Below are positions 1 to 10,521 of a stretch of 45,382 bases of DNA, in pieces. The position numbers and the translations under genes are program-made. The notes under the pieces were generated by a model that saw nothing but the letters and a program-made list of their open reading frames with translations, was not told the origin of the DNA and ran no database searches. This stretch comes from Dehalococcoidia bacterium (lineage in GTDB: Bacteria > Chloroflexota > Dehalococcoidia > Lucifugimonadales > Lucifugimonadaceae): the NCBI GenBank assembly GCA_002723375.1, contig PBNX01000020.1, positions 1-45,382 on the forward strand. The letters run 5' to 3'. Position 1 is the stretch's first letter. Each line of letters starts with the position of its first letter.

Positions 1-582
1 AGAATGGGTGAAAGGTTGTGTTCGAAGCCAGCAGGGAAATGTGGAGTTGAAAGAAGAAGGCTTAGAAGAAATGCATTTGTTCCAACCAGGAGAATGTCTG
101 ATTATGGTACTCAGCTTAAAGAAAAGCAAAAAGCTAGGCTAATATATGGAGTAATGGAAAGGCAATTTAGAAATTATGTTAATAAGGCCTCAAAAATGGA
201 TGGCGTAACAGGTGAAAATTTATTATCTTTACTTGAGAGTAGATTAGACAATGTAGTTTTTAGATTAGGTTTTGGGCGATCAAGAGCGCATTCCAGACAA
301 ATTGTCAGTCATGGGCATTTCCTTGTTAATGGGGTTAAAGTTGACGTACCTAGCTTTATGGTTAGGCAGGGAGACAAAGTTGAATTATCTGCTAAATCTA
401 AGAAAAGTGAAATGTACAAATTGATGCAAAGCGATGAAGAGCTATCAGAAAGATCTGTTCCTGACTGGGTAAAGTTAGATAAAAGTAATGGATTAGGAGA
501 TATAATAGCAAAGCCTGAAACTGATGATATGGAAATAGGCATTCAGACTAGATTAATTATTGAATATTATTCAAGGAGATAA
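1..582 (+). CDS. rpsD: 30S ribosomal protein S4, 5'-truncated by the window edge
   Basis: Protein GERLCSKPAGKCGVERRR...MSDYGTQLKEKQKARLIYGV...LESRLDNVVFRLGFGRSRAHSRQIVSHGHFLVNG is S4. The canonical N-terminal ~30 aa are absent, so the ATG at 4 is probably internal. Confidence 0.96.
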   Translation, partial: RMGERLCSKPAGKCGVERRRLRRNAFVPTRRMSDYGTQLKEKQKARLIYGVMERQFRNYVNKASKMDGVTGENLLSLLESRLDNVVFRLGFGRSRAHSRQIVSHGHFLVNGVKVDVPSFMVRQGDKVELSAKSKKSEMYKLMQSDEELSERSVPDWVKLDKSNGLGDIIAKPETDDMEIGIQTRLIIEYYSRR

Positions 583-584
583 AA

Positions 585-1598
585 ATGGGAATGGAAGAAA
601 TAGAAAAACAATTTGGAGTTACTAGTACTTCTGAATTTGAAGAGCAAATAAGTGAAAGAAAGCTCCCAGAGATGTCATTTGTTATTAATGAAGAAAGCGA
701 TAAATATGCAGAAATAATTGCAAGTCCTTTACCTAAAGGAATGGGAGATACAATAGGAAACTCTATGAGGAGAACATTACTTAATTCATTGCCAGGAGCT
801 GCAATAACTTGGGTTAGAATTGATGGCGTGCAACATGAATATTCATCTATAGATGGAATGTCGGAAGGCGTGATTGAACTGCTTCTTAATTTTAAAAAGA
901 TTAGGTTAAAGGCTATGTCCGAAAGATCGGGAAGAATGAGATTAGATGTAAAAGGAGAGGGTCAAATTGTTGCAGGAGATATTATGACTAGCGCAGACTT
1001 TGAAATAGTTAACCCTGAATTGTATTTAGCTACTATTGATAAGAGCTCTGGAAAACTTTCTGTAGAGTTTAATGTTGAGCAAGGAGTAGGATATATTCCT
1101 TCAGATCGTTTTGCCCAAGAAGATCTTGGCATTGGATTTTTGCCGGTAGATTCTATATTCAGTCCTGTTAGAAAAGTAAATTATGAAGTTGAAGATTTAA
1201 GAATTGGTAATGAAACTAATTTAGAAAAACTAATATTAGAAATTTGGACTGATGGATCAATTCTTCCTTCAGACTCTGTTAAAAAGGGTGCAGATTTATT
1301 AATGAAGAAATTTTTCCAGTTTGTTAATTTAGAAGAAGTCTCTACTGTTGCCGATAATATTGAATCAAAAGGAGTATCTGCTGAAGTTTATAACACTTTA
1401 GTTGAAAGCCTAGATCTTTCAAGCAGAACTTTTAACTGTCTAAAAAGAAGTGGTTTAAATCGTGTAGGAGATATTATTGAATTCCCAATTGGGCCTGAAA
1501 TGTTAAAACTGAAAAATTTTGGGCAAAAATCCTTAGATGAATTAGAAGAAAAACTTGAACCTTTTATTAAAAAAGTTCAAGAAGAAAGTAAGGCATAG
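585..1598 (+). CDS. rpoA: DNA-directed RNA polymerase subunit alpha
   Basis: IGNSMRRTLLNSLPGAAITWVRIDGVQHEYSSIDGMSEGV plus C-terminal alphaCTD (NCLKRSGLNRVGDI...LKNFGQKSLDELEEKL). Confidence 0.98.
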   Translation: MGMEEIEKQFGVTSTSEFEEQISERKLPEMSFVINEESDKYAEIIASPLPKGMGDTIGNSMRRTLLNSLPGAAITWVRIDGVQHEYSSIDGMSEGVIELLLNFKKIRLKAMSERSGRMRLDVKGEGQIVAGDIMTSADFEIVNPELYLATIDKSSGKLSVEFNVEQGVGYIPSDRFAQEDLGIGFLPVDSIFSPVRKVNYEVEDLRIGNETNLEKLILEIWTDGSILPSDSVKKGADLLMKKFFQFVNLEEVSTVADNIESKGVSAEVYNTLVESLDLSSRTFNCLKRSGLNRVGDIIEFPIGPEMLKLKNFGQKSLDELEEKLEPFIKKVQEESKA

Positions 1599-1605
1599 GT
1601 GACTT

Positions 1606-2001
1606 TTGAGACATCGAGTATCTGGGTATAAATTAGGCAGAAAAACTGGTAGCAGAAAAGCGCTATTCAGGAACTTAGTTGCTGAGTGCATAAAAAGAGG
1701 AAAAATTGTAACCACTTATGCAAAAGCTAAAGCTGTTCAACCTAAGGTAGAAAAAATTATCACCCTAGGTAGAAAAGGAACCTTGAATGATAGAAGAAAA
1801 GCCTATTCATATATAAATGATAACGCAATACTTGATGAATTATTTTCAGTCATAAGTAAGAAGTTTGAACAAAGAAGTAGTGGGTTTACTAGAATAACTA
1901 AACTTGGATACAGAAAAGGTGATTCTACGCATCTTGTTGAGTTAAGCATTTTGGGCGATTTAGATTTGCAGACAGAACTGGTGGAGGAATCTGATGAATA
2001 A
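1606..2001 (+). CDS. rplQ: 50S ribosomal protein L17
   Basis: MRHRVSGYKLGRKTGSRKALFRNLVAECIKRGKIVTTYAKAKAVQP; TTG start; directly follows rpoA. Confidence 0.97.
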   Translation: MRHRVSGYKLGRKTGSRKALFRNLVAECIKRGKIVTTYAKAKAVQPKVEKIITLGRKGTLNDRRKAYSYINDNAILDELFSVISKKFEQRSSGFTRITKLGYRKGDSTHLVELSILGDLDLQTELVEESDE

Positions 2002-2746
2002 ATACCTTGCTGTATTGACATACGACGGTACAGATTTCAAAGGATCGCAGAAGCAAACAAATTCCAGAACTGTCCAAGGTTCTTTAGAAAACGCCTTAAT
2101 GAGCATACATAAAGAATTTATTCCAACTGAGTTTGCAAGCAGGACAGATTCTGGTGTCCATGCAACAAATCAAGTTGCTAGTTTCAAATCAATTAAGGAA
2201 TTAAGTTCTGATTTATGGATATCCTCTTTAAATCATTATATGCCTAGAGATGCAAAAATATTGAAATGTATAAAAGTTGATCAAAATCTAGATGTAAGAA
2301 GAGATGCTCTAGAAAGAGAATATGTTTATAAGATAAATTTTGAAAAGAATATATCTCCTCTAGAAAATAGATATTATGAACATGTAAATTATCACATTGA
2401 AACAAAAAATCTACCTAAAGTTTATAAATTATTTTTAGGGGTTCATGATTTTCTATCATTTGCTGGAAGATTAGCCCCAAATAATGTTAATACTATGAGA
2501 GAAATTAAGCATATTTCACATATTAAAAATGAAAATAGTATAGAATTTAGAATAATTGGTAAGTCATTTTTATATCAGCAAGTTAGAAGAATGATTGGCT
2601 CTTTTCTGCTTTTGATGAAAGGAAAAATAACAATTAATCAACTCTCAGATGTTATTAATATACCTAAAAAAGGCTCAATTAATCTTTTGCCTTCTTCTAA
2701 AGGACTTTATTTGTCTAAAATAAAATATGATGGAGTAAAAATTTAA
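1994..2746 (+). CDS. truA: tRNA pseudouridine(38-40) synthase TruA
   Basis: YDGTDFKGSQKQTNSRTVQGSLE...ASRTDSGVHATNQVASF; typical location after rplQ; overlaps rplQ end by 8 nt. Confidence 0.95.
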   Translation: MNKYLAVLTYDGTDFKGSQKQTNSRTVQGSLENALMSIHKEFIPTEFASRTDSGVHATNQVASFKSIKELSSDLWISSLNHYMPRDAKILKCIKVDQNLDVRRDALEREYVYKINFEKNISPLENRYYEHVNYHIETKNLPKVYKLFLGVHDFLSFAGRLAPNNVNTMREIKHISHIKNENSIEFRIIGKSFLYQQVRRMIGSFLLLMKGKITINQLSDVINIPKKGSINLLPSSKGLYLSKIKYDGVKI

Positions 2747-2747
2747 A

Positions 2748-3182
2748 ATGCCAGGAAAAGATATAAATAAAATATCTATAAGTTCTAAGGAATTAGAAAA
2801 TTCATGGCATCTGATCGATGCTAAGGATAAAGTTTTAGGTAGATTAGCTTCAGAAGTGGCTAAGATACTAATGGGAAAAGACAAGATTAATTATGCACCT
2901 AATCTTGCTGGAGGAGACTTTGTAGTTGTAATTAATGCCTCTTCTATAAAAGTAACGGGCAGAAAAAGCGAACAAAAAGAATACTTCTCTCATTCAGGTT
3001 ATCCAGGTGGAGAAAAAATGACATCTTATGAAGATATGCTAAGCTCAAACCCTCAAAAAGTTATAGAAAATGCAGTTAAAGGAATGCTGCCAAAAAATAA
3101 ACTAAGGGATGTAATGTTGAAAAGATTGAAAGTTTTTCCAACTGAAGAGCATACTCATGAACAACAATTTTCAGCGAACTAG
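2748..3182 (+). CDS. rplM: 50S ribosomal protein L13
   Basis: WHLIDAKDKVLGRLASEVAKILMGKDKINYAPNLAGGDFVVVINASSIKVTGRK. Confidence 0.97.
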   Translation: MPGKDINKISISSKELENSWHLIDAKDKVLGRLASEVAKILMGKDKINYAPNLAGGDFVVVINASSIKVTGRKSEQKEYFSHSGYPGGEKMTSYEDMLSSNPQKVIENAVKGMLPKNKLRDVMLKRLKVFPTEEHTHEQQFSAN

Positions 3183-3192
3183 GAGTAAATAA

Positions 3193-3588
3193 TTGTCTTC
3201 AAAAAAATATTATTACGGTACAGGTAAAAGAAAAAGTGCTATTGCAAGAGTTAGAGTTTTTAATACTCCTGGCGAAATCACTATTAATGGAAAAGCATTG
3301 CAAGAAGCAATACCAGTTGAAATTTGGCAAAAATCAGCTACTAGACCATTAGATTTATTAGATTTGAAGAGTTCAGTTACCGTAATTGCCAAAACTCATG
3401 GTGGAGGAATATCAGGTCAAGCTGATGCTCTTTCTTTAGGTATTTCAAGAGCTCTAATTGAAATGGATTCAAATTTAAGACCAAAATTGAAATCCAAAGG
3501 TTTGCTTACTAGAGATTCTAGAATTAAAGAAAGTAAAAAGTATGGTCTTAAGAGAGCAAGAAAAGCTCAACAATTTACTAAGAGATAA
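3193..3588 (+). CDS. rpsI: 30S ribosomal protein S9
   Basis: YYGTGKRKSAIARVRVF...GGGISGQADALSLGISRALIE...LLTRDSRIKESKKYGLKRARKAQQFTKR. Confidence 0.98.
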   Translation: MSSKKYYYGTGKRKSAIARVRVFNTPGEITINGKALQEAIPVEIWQKSATRPLDLLDLKSSVTVIAKTHGGGISGQADALSLGISRALIEMDSNLRPKLKSKGLLTRDSRIKESKKYGLKRARKAQQFTKR

Positions 3589-3591
3589 AAG

Positions 3592-4464
3592 TTATATTAA
3601 ATTTAGCACAGCTACTCTATCTTGATCCTGAATATCTTTTATTAACTCTACATTGAATGTATCTCCGAGGTTATAAAAATATTCTGCCTGGGAAGGGTCT
3701 ATTTCAAATATTGCAATGCTATTATTATTGAGTATTCTTGGCAAAATATTTATTAACTCCCTGATAAATATCAATCCATCTTTACCTCCAAAAATAGATT
3801 CTTGAGGCTCATGCTTTACAGTATTTTCTATATTTGATTTGCTTGGAACATAAGGGAGATTAGCTGTAACTAAATCATATTTATTTATTTTCAATTTTTT
3901 AAATTGTTGAATTGATATTTTTTGAAATTCTATATGATCTAATTTGTTATACTTTTTTGCATTATTTAATGGTATTTCATTTAGATAAGGGTCTATGGCT
4001 ACCCATTTTATATTTTTTTCTATGTTTTGAAGTATTGAGATTGGTATGCACCCAGACCCTGTGCCAACATCTAGTGCGCTTTCTACTTTATTATTTAAAA
4101 TAAAATCAATAGATTTGTCTATGATTATTTCAGTTTCATTTCTAGGTATAAGAGTTTTCCTATATTTATCTATAAATACTTCGAATTTTAGATTATAGAA
4201 CCACGATTCATTAATTATATATTGAAGAGGCATTCCTGCTTTCCTATGTTTAATGGTTTGCAATATAAAGATGTGTGATTCTTGATTTACCTCAATATCG
4301 TGACTAGATCCATAAATCGATTCTTTTGATAGATTAAAGCTATTTAGGGCAGAGAATTTTTCTGAGATTAAAATTAATTCTGCCTCTGCCTCTGCCTCTT
4401 TTTTATTATTGCTAATTGATGTTAATTCTGCACATAAAAAGCGATATAGATCAATTATTTTCAT
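3592..4464 (-). CDS. prmC: peptide chain release factor N5-glutamine methyltransferase
   Basis: LIPRNETEIIID...ALDVGTGSGCIPISI...DLVTANLPYVPS (NPPY-type motif as NLPY); overlaps prfA by 14 nt. Confidence 0.93.
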   Translation of the reverse strand: MKIIDLYRFLCAELTSISNNKKEAEAEAELILISEKFSALNSFNLSKESIYGSSHDIEVNQESHIFILQTIKHRKAGMPLQYIINESWFYNLKFEVFIDKYRKTLIPRNETEIIIDKSIDFILNNKVESALDVGTGSGCIPISILQNIEKNIKWVAIDPYLNEIPLNNAKKYNKLDHIEFQKISIQQFKKLKINKYDLVTANLPYVPSKSNIENTVKHEPQESIFGGKDGLIFIRELINILPRILNNNSIAIFEIDPSQAEYFYNLGDTFNVELIKDIQDQDRVAVLNLI

Positions 4465-5536
4465 CTTCTGCTAGTTTTTTAATTTGTTCATTTCTAATTA
4501 ATTGATCTAATATTCCATCAATAGACCCATTTAAAAATTCATCTAGATTATGCATGGATACGTTTATTCTATGATCTGTTACTCTGCCTTGAGGGAAATT
4601 ATAAGTTCTTATTTTTTCTGATCTGTCGCCACTTCCTACCTGATCTTTCCTATTCTTGCTATGCTCACTTTGTTGTTTCTCATACTCTATGTCCCACAAT
4701 CTTACTTTTAATAAATCCATAGCGATTATTCTGTTTTGAGCTTGAGACCTTTCTCTTTGACAAGTTACAACAATACCAGAAGGGCTATGAGTCAACCTTA
4801 CTGCAGTCGCCACTTTATTCACATTTTGACCTCCAGCACCTCCAGAATGAAATATATCTGTACGTATATCTTCAGGATTTATAGTCACATCTATATCCTC
4901 AAGTTTGGGTAAAACAGCTACAGTTATTGCAGACGTATGTATCCTCCCTTGAGATTCTGTAGAAGGAACCCTTTGTACTCTATGTGTTCCTGCTTCATGT
5001 TTCATCTTCCTGTAAACTCCACTTCCATTAATCTCAAATGTAACTTCCTTAACTCCTCCTAGCCCATTATCATTTATATCAACCAAACTGAATTTCCAAT
5101 CTTGAAGTTCAGCATACCTTTGGTACATTCTATATATTTCTCCAGCAAATAAACTTGCTTCATCTCCTCCGGTACCTGCCCTAACTTCGATTATAGCGTC
5201 AGCCTTATCTCTTATATCTTTTGGAATCAGTTGGTCTTCTAGTTCAGCTGTGAGTTCGTCAATCTCAACCTTAATCTTTTCGTAATCAATTTTAGCCATT
5301 TCAACTAACTCAGGGTCACTTTCATCATCAAGCATTTTTTTTGTATCCCCGAGCTCAATATTTTTTGAATTTATATTTTTATACAATAAAACTACCTTTT
5401 TAAGTTCACTATGCTCTTTAGCAAGTTTGGTAATCTTTTGAACATTTGCGGCATTTTCAGGGTCAGCCATTAATTCTTCAACTTCGTTATAGCGTTTCTC
5501 GATACTATTTAATTTTTCCAGAGTTGCTTTATCCAT
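4451..5536 (-). CDS. prfA: peptide chain release factor 1
   Basis: RAGTGGDEASLFAGEIYRMYQRYAE; HSGGAGGQNVNKVATAVRLTHSPSGIVV (GGQ motif). Confidence 0.98.
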   Translation of the reverse strand: MDKATLEKLNSIEKRYNEVEELMADPENAANVQKITKLAKEHSELKKVVLLYKNINSKNIELGDTKKMLDDESDPELVEMAKIDYEKIKVEIDELTAELEDQLIPKDIRDKADAIIEVRAGTGGDEASLFAGEIYRMYQRYAELQDWKFSLVDINDNGLGGVKEVTFEINGSGVYRKMKHEAGTHRVQRVPSTESQGRIHTSAITVAVLPKLEDIDVTINPEDIRTDIFHSGGAGGQNVNKVATAVRLTHSPSGIVVTCQRERSQAQNRIIAMDLLKVRLWDIEYEKQQSEHSKNRKDQVGSGDRSEKIRTYNFPQGRVTDHRINVSMHNLDEFLNGSIDGILDQLIRNEQIKKLAEDENN

Positions 5537-6806
5537 TTGAATCTAGTGTCGATAAAATGTTTTCTAAAGTTAGATCAATCGTTTTTTCAATTTTTGAAGA
5601 TAAATTTTTTATGGAAATCTTATTACTTTCTACCTCTTTGTTACCTAAGACAATTACGTTTTTAGCATTTATTTGATTTGCATACCTCATTTGAGCTTTA
5701 AAGCTCCTATCAGATGAGCAGATGGAAGTAGATATTTTTTTATTTCTTAATTGCTGGGCTATTTTAATAGAAAGAATTAAGCCTTCTTCAGATGCCGGAA
5801 TAATTAATAATTGTGTAAAATCAAGATCTTCATATTCTTTCTCATTCATATTAAGTATTACTCTTTCTATTCCGCTTCCAAATCCTGCAGCAGGCGTATC
5901 AGGACCTCCAATATTTTCTACAAGATTGTCGTATCTTCCGCCTGAAAGAATACTAGATTGAGCTTTATTTGAATTCTTTGGTTGTATTTCAAATACAGTT
6001 TTAGAATAATAATCTAATCCTCTAACTAGCCCTTTATCTATTTCAAATTCTACCCCTTTGAACATTTTTATTGATTCTTCTAGTAGTATTACGAATTTTC
6101 CCCAGTGGTCTTTTGAATCTTCATCTAAGAAATCTATAGGTTTAGGTGAATCAGCAAGTAGATCTTGAGTAGCACTCTCTTTTGAATCTAATATCCTTAT
6201 TGGGTTGAGTTGATATTTTTTTTGATCCTTTTCAGAGAGCCTGCTGACTAAAGGGTTCATGTAATTTTCAAATGATTTTTTAAATTCAATTCTGGTTTTG
6301 CTTGTTCCTATAGAATTTACTTTTAATTTCAGATCTTTAATACCTAGGTTATCTAAATATGTTAATCCTAATAAAATAATTTCTAAGTCTGTTTCTGCAG
6401 ATTTATCTCCAAAAATTTCTACCCCAAATTGATGATGCTGTCTTAATCTGCCACTTTGAGGTCTTTCATGCCTAAACATTGGGGCTATATAAAATAACCT
6501 TACTGGATACGGTTTGTTATGCATTCCATGTTCAATGAAAGCTCTGCAAACAGAGGCTGTCCCTTCAGGCCTTAAGGTCAACTCATTTCCGCCAAGATCA
6601 TTGAAATTGTACATTTCTTTTTGCACAACATCAGTCCCCTCTCCAACTGCTCTTTTAAAAAGGGCAGTTTGTTCAAATATAGGAGTAGAAATTTCTTTAT
6701 AGCCGAACATTGCAGCAGTATTTCTAGCAACACTTTCTACAAAATTCCATGCAGCCATATCTTCTGGTATATGGTCATTGGTCCCTCTTATTGCCTTGAA
6801 ATTCAT
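5529..6806 (-). CDS. hisS: histidyl-tRNA synthetase
   Basis: FKAIRGTNDHIPEDMAAW...LTLRPEGTASVCRAFIEHGM...MFRHERPQSGRLRQHHQFGVEIFG...LVRGLDYYSKTVFEI. Confidence 0.98.
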   Translation of the reverse strand: MNFKAIRGTNDHIPEDMAAWNFVESVARNTAAMFGYKEISTPIFEQTALFKRAVGEGTDVVQKEMYNFNDLGGNELTLRPEGTASVCRAFIEHGMHNKPYPVRLFYIAPMFRHERPQSGRLRQHHQFGVEIFGDKSAETDLEIILLGLTYLDNLGIKDLKLKVNSIGTSKTRIEFKKSFENYMNPLVSRLSEKDQKKYQLNPIRILDSKESATQDLLADSPKPIDFLDEDSKDHWGKFVILLEESIKMFKGVEFEIDKGLVRGLDYYSKTVFEIQPKNSNKAQSSILSGGRYDNLVENIGGPDTPAAGFGSGIERVILNMNEKEYEDLDFTQLLIIPASEEGLILSIKIAQQLRNKKISTSICSSDRSFKAQMRYANQINAKNVIVLGNKEVESNKISIKNLSSKIEKTIDLTLENILSTLDSNG

Positions 6807-6896
6807 TAAAGTTCTTTATTTAGATTTAATTTAAGTTTTTAGGATATAGTAATTCAGATTAAACTTACATATAAATTTGGAGAAAAAATTACAAAA

Positions 6897-7754
6897 ATGA
6901 TAATTGTAGAGGCTATAGAAGAAATAAAGAAAATATGCAAATCATCACGCGATGGGAGAGTTATAGTTCCTACTATGGGAGCTTTGCATGAGGGTCACGT
7001 AGCATTATTAGATAAGGCAAGAGAATTTGACCAGATTTTCGCAACTTTATTTGTAAACCCTCTTCAGTTTAATAATTTAGATGATCTTAATTCTTACCCT
7101 AAAACATTAGAAGAGGATATTGATATTTTTGATAAAAACGGAGTAGATGTACTATTCATGCCTAGTAAAGAGGGTATTCTAAATCATGATCAAATTAAAA
7201 CGATTGATTCGGGACCCGCAGGTGATATTTGGGAGGGAAACTTCAGGCCTGGCCATTTTGACGGAGTTCTGACTATTGTTAATAGATTTTTTGAATTAAT
7301 AAGGCCTAGTAAAGCTATTTTTGGCTTGAAAGATATACAACAAATATGCTTAATACATAACAAGCTTTCATCTGCTCATAATGTTGAAATTATTCCAGTA
7401 GAAACTCAGAGGAACCCTTTAGGGCTCGCATATAGTAGTCGTAATTCATTGATGACTGAAGATGGCAAACGAAAAGCTTCAATTATGTTTAAGGCTCTTA
7501 AAGCCGGAAAAGAATACTGGAAGGTAAGCAGCAATCTTTTAGGTGTTAAAGAAAAGGTTAGTGAGGTTTTAAGCTCAGAGCCTGATTTTAAGTTGCAATA
7601 TATCGAGGTCAAACCTTTATCTGATATAGCCGAATCGGGCTTCTCAGATTTATTTAAAGAAGTAGATTTAAATCATAAAGTTATTATGATCGCTGGTAGT
7701 GTCGAGGGAATAAGATTAATAGACAATATTATAATTAATTCTAATAAATATTAA
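6897..7754 (+). CDS. panC: pantoate--beta-alanine ligase
   Basis: VPTMGALHEGHVALLDKARE...FATLFVNPLQFNNLDDLNSYPKTLEEDIDI...YSSRNSLM. Confidence 0.96.
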   Translation: MIIVEAIEEIKKICKSSRDGRVIVPTMGALHEGHVALLDKAREFDQIFATLFVNPLQFNNLDDLNSYPKTLEEDIDIFDKNGVDVLFMPSKEGILNHDQIKTIDSGPAGDIWEGNFRPGHFDGVLTIVNRFFELIRPSKAIFGLKDIQQICLIHNKLSSAHNVEIIPVETQRNPLGLAYSSRNSLMTEDGKRKASIMFKALKAGKEYWKVSSNLLGVKEKVSEVLSSEPDFKLQYIEVKPLSDIAESGFSDLFKEVDLNHKVIMIAGSVEGIRLIDNIIINSNKY

Positions 7755-8263
7755 TCGAATTTTTCTGAATCTTTATATAATTTTATTTTTTCAACGTATG
7801 TAGCAAAACTTAATTTAATAAGTTCCAAATGCCTTTCAGTTATATCACCTCTTATTCTTGCCGGGCTTCCCATAACAAGTGACCTAGGTGGAATCTTCAT
7901 ATTTTCTATAACTACTGAACCTGCAGCAATTAGAGAAAATTCTCCTACCTCTACCCCTTCATTTAATATTGATCCATTTCCTAAAAGGCAATTATCTCCA
8001 ACACTTTTTGCATGACAAACAACTCCATGCCCAAGAGTCACGTTATTTCCTATTTTTGAGCCTTCGTCTGAATGTACAACGCAGTTATCTTGAATATTAG
8101 TTCTTTCGCCTATCTCAATTTTCCCGTTGTCTGCCCTAATTACAGCTCCAAACCAAACACTAGAGAGAGGTGATAGCTCAACATCACCAATGAGAGTGGA
8201 AGAAGGTGCTACATAAGTATTCTCGCCTAAAGATGGAAATTTATTGTTTACTTTTATTAACAT
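7751..8263 (-). CDS. gamma-carbonic anhydrase family protein (left-handed beta-helix hexapeptide repeats)
   Basis: SSVWFGAVIRADNGKIEIGERTNIQDNCVVHSDEGSKIGNNVTLGHGVVCHAKSVGDNCLLGNG; three expected metal-ligand His retained. Confidence 0.9.
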   Translation of the reverse strand: MLIKVNNKFPSLGENTYVAPSSTLIGDVELSPLSSVWFGAVIRADNGKIEIGERTNIQDNCVVHSDEGSKIGNNVTLGHGVVCHAKSVGDNCLLGNGSILNEGVEVGEFSLIAAGSVVIENMKIPPRSLVMGSPARIRGDITERHLELIKLSFATYVEKIKLYKDSEKFD

Positions 8264-8658
8264 TATGGATAGGAGCTAAAATTAAGTTTTAGATTAACAA
8301 TCTCAGGTTCGGATACTTTTTTTAATTTATATGTCTCCTTTGCTTTAACCTCTCCTTCTTCTGTCTTCATATAGAAAGAGACTGTTAATTCAGTTTCTTT
8401 TGAATTTTTAGGAGCTACAAGAACATTTACATATCTTCCGCCACTTATGGATTCGCCAATTTGTGATAAAGATTCGCCAAATTTTCCATAGACTTCTACC
8501 CCTTGTTTTATTGGCTCACCGCCTACAAATGCATTTCCCATAAATATGTGAGGGAACTCAGGAGGCAGGCCAGGGTCAAAAGATTCTGGCTGAGCTTCTT
8601 CAGTGCAAGCAATAATTGAAATTAATATTGTTAAGCTCAATATGATTTTTTTTATCAT
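8263..8658 (-). CDS. putative lipoprotein of unknown function
   Basis: N-terminal MIKKIILSLTILISIIACTEEAQ (signal peptide with lipobox-like IIAC); ATG overlaps the gatA stop. Confidence 0.65.
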   Translation of the reverse strand: MIKKIILSLTILISIIACTEEAQPESFDPGLPPEFPHIFMGNAFVGGEPIKQGVEVYGKFGESLSQIGESISGGRYVNVLVAPKNSKETELTVSFYMKTEEGEVKAKETYKLKKVSEPEIVNLKLNFSSYP

Positions 8659-10106
8659 ACTTTTACTCCTTCTAAAATATTAAGATTCATGCTATTTTCT
8701 ATCAATTTTGCAACAGAGAATATTTTACTTTCTGAAAAATTTGGTCCCATTATTTGAAGCCCAACTGGAAGTTCATTGGAAAATCCGCAAGGGATAGAAA
8801 TTGCTGGTATTCCAGCAATATTAGCTGGCATGGTACATATATCATTTTGATACATCAATAAAGGATCATTAATTTGAGAACCTACCTCAAAAGCAGTTAT
8901 AGGAGATGTAGGAGATATTATTAAGTCAAATTTCTTAAAAGCTTCATTGAAAGAATTAATTATCAATCCTCTAATTTTTTGTGCTTTTCCATAGTATTCA
9001 TCATAGTAACCAGATGATAGGGCAAAAGTCCCAAGTAAAATTCTTCTTTTAACTTCTTCTCCAAAATTTGATCTTGTAAGACCTATTGTTTCCCATGAAG
9101 TTTTTCCATTTTGATCAGAAAATCCATATTTTATTCCATCATATCTATTGAGGTTAGATGATGCTTCTGATGGGGCAGTTAAGTAATAAACCGGAAGTGA
9201 TTCTTTTATGTAATCAATTGAAATTTCGCCAATGTCAGCACCCAAGCTTCTCATTGTATCTACAGAATTATTAAATGCTTTTTTGACTCCCTCAGAAATT
9301 CCTTGGTCACTAATGTCATTGCATATTCCAATTCTAATACCTTTTAAACTACTTAGATCATTGTGATTTTTGAGTTCTTTTTTTGATGACGTTAAGTCTT
9401 TTGGATCATGCCCAGCAATAGAATAAAATAATTTTTCACAATCATGAACATTTTTAGCAAAAGGTCCTATTTGATCTAGCGAGCTACCAAAAGCTATAAG
9501 TCCAGCTCTACTAACTGATCCATATGTTGGCTTCATACCTACAATTCCGCATAATGATGCCGGTTGCCTAATGCTTCCCCCTGTGTCAGAACCTATACTA
9601 ATAAGACTCTGAGAAGAAGCCACAGAAGCCGCTGATCCTCCACTGCTGCCACCTGGAACAGTATTTAAATCCCAGGGATTGAGGCAAGGACCAAAAAAAG
9701 ATGTCTCATTTGATGACCCCATAGCGAATTCATCACAATTGGATTTACTGATAATTATAGCTCCTGCATCTTTGAGTTTATCTACAACAAAAGCATTGTA
9801 TGGCGGTATGTAATTATTTAGTATTTTTGATCCGGCAGTTGTCTTAATATTTTTTGTAGATATAACATCTTTTACGGATATTGGGACTCCTAGCAAAGGC
9901 TTATTTCTATATTCCTCAAAGTTGCTGTCAATTTCTTTTGCTTGCTTAATTGCTGAATCTTCGCATACAGTAATTAGTGAATTAATTTTTAAATTTATTT
10001 CTTTTGATCTTTCCAAAAATAATTCAGTTATTTCAGTTACAGAAACTTCTTTATCTTGTATTAAATTAATACATTCTGTGACTGTGAGTTTTGAAGGTTC
10101 TATCAT
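8655..10106 (-). CDS. gatA: Asp-tRNA(Asn)/Glu-tRNA(Gln) amidotransferase subunit A
   Basis: GVPISVKDVISTKNIKTTAGSKIL...NPWDLNTVPGGSSGGSAASVASSQSLISIGSDTGGSIRQPASLCGIVGMKPTYGSVSRAGLIAFGSSLDQIGPFAKNV; preceded by gatC. Confidence 0.96.
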   Translation of the reverse strand: MIEPSKLTVTECINLIQDKEVSVTEITELFLERSKEINLKINSLITVCEDSAIKQAKEIDSNFEEYRNKPLLGVPISVKDVISTKNIKTTAGSKILNNYIPPYNAFVVDKLKDAGAIIISKSNCDEFAMGSSNETSFFGPCLNPWDLNTVPGGSSGGSAASVASSQSLISIGSDTGGSIRQPASLCGIVGMKPTYGSVSRAGLIAFGSSLDQIGPFAKNVHDCEKLFYSIAGHDPKDLTSSKKELKNHNDLSSLKGIRIGICNDISDQGISEGVKKAFNNSVDTMRSLGADIGEISIDYIKESLPVYYLTAPSEASSNLNRYDGIKYGFSDQNGKTSWETIGLTRSNFGEEVKRRILLGTFALSSGYYDEYYGKAQKIRGLIINSFNEAFKKFDLIISPTSPITAFEVGSQINDPLLMYQNDICTMPANIAGIPAISIPCGFSNELPVGLQIMGPNFSESKIFSVAKLIENSMNLNILEGVKV

Positions 10107-10108
10107 TT

Positions 10109-10420
10109 CTATCGATCTAATATTTTTTTGATTTTTATAAATTTACTTTCTTTAGCTGGGGTATTGCTAAATATTTCTTTTTCATTAAAACTATTAGATT
10201 TTTCATCATCTCTTAAGCCTGATACATCAGTAATTTTATTATCATCAATCTCCCAATAATTTAAATTAAAGTTGGAGGTATCAATCTTTTGCAATGAAGA
10301 GAAATGAGAGATTATATCTTGCATCTGGCTCTCAAATTTAGTTATCTCCTGAGAGGTTAAATTTAACTTTGCAAGTTCTGCAATTTTATTTATATCAAAA
10401 TGTTTATTTTCTGAACCCAT
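10109..10420 (-). CDS. gatC: Asp-tRNA(Asn)/Glu-tRNA(Gln) amidotransferase subunit C
   Basis: Small protein: FDINKIAELAKLNLTSQEITKFESQMQDIISHFSSLQKIDTSN; adjacent to gatA. Confidence 0.92.
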   Translation of the reverse strand: MGSENKHFDINKIAELAKLNLTSQEITKFESQMQDIISHFSSLQKIDTSNFNLNYWEIDDNKITDVSGLRDDEKSNSFNEKEIFSNTPAKESKFIKIKKILDR

Positions 10421-10521
10421 GACAAACCAAATTATAACAATAATTGACAGAGAATACCTTAAGTTCTTAGAATGCTTAATGTTAATGTTTGGATTCTAGG
10501 GATTACGAGGACAAGGAAGCA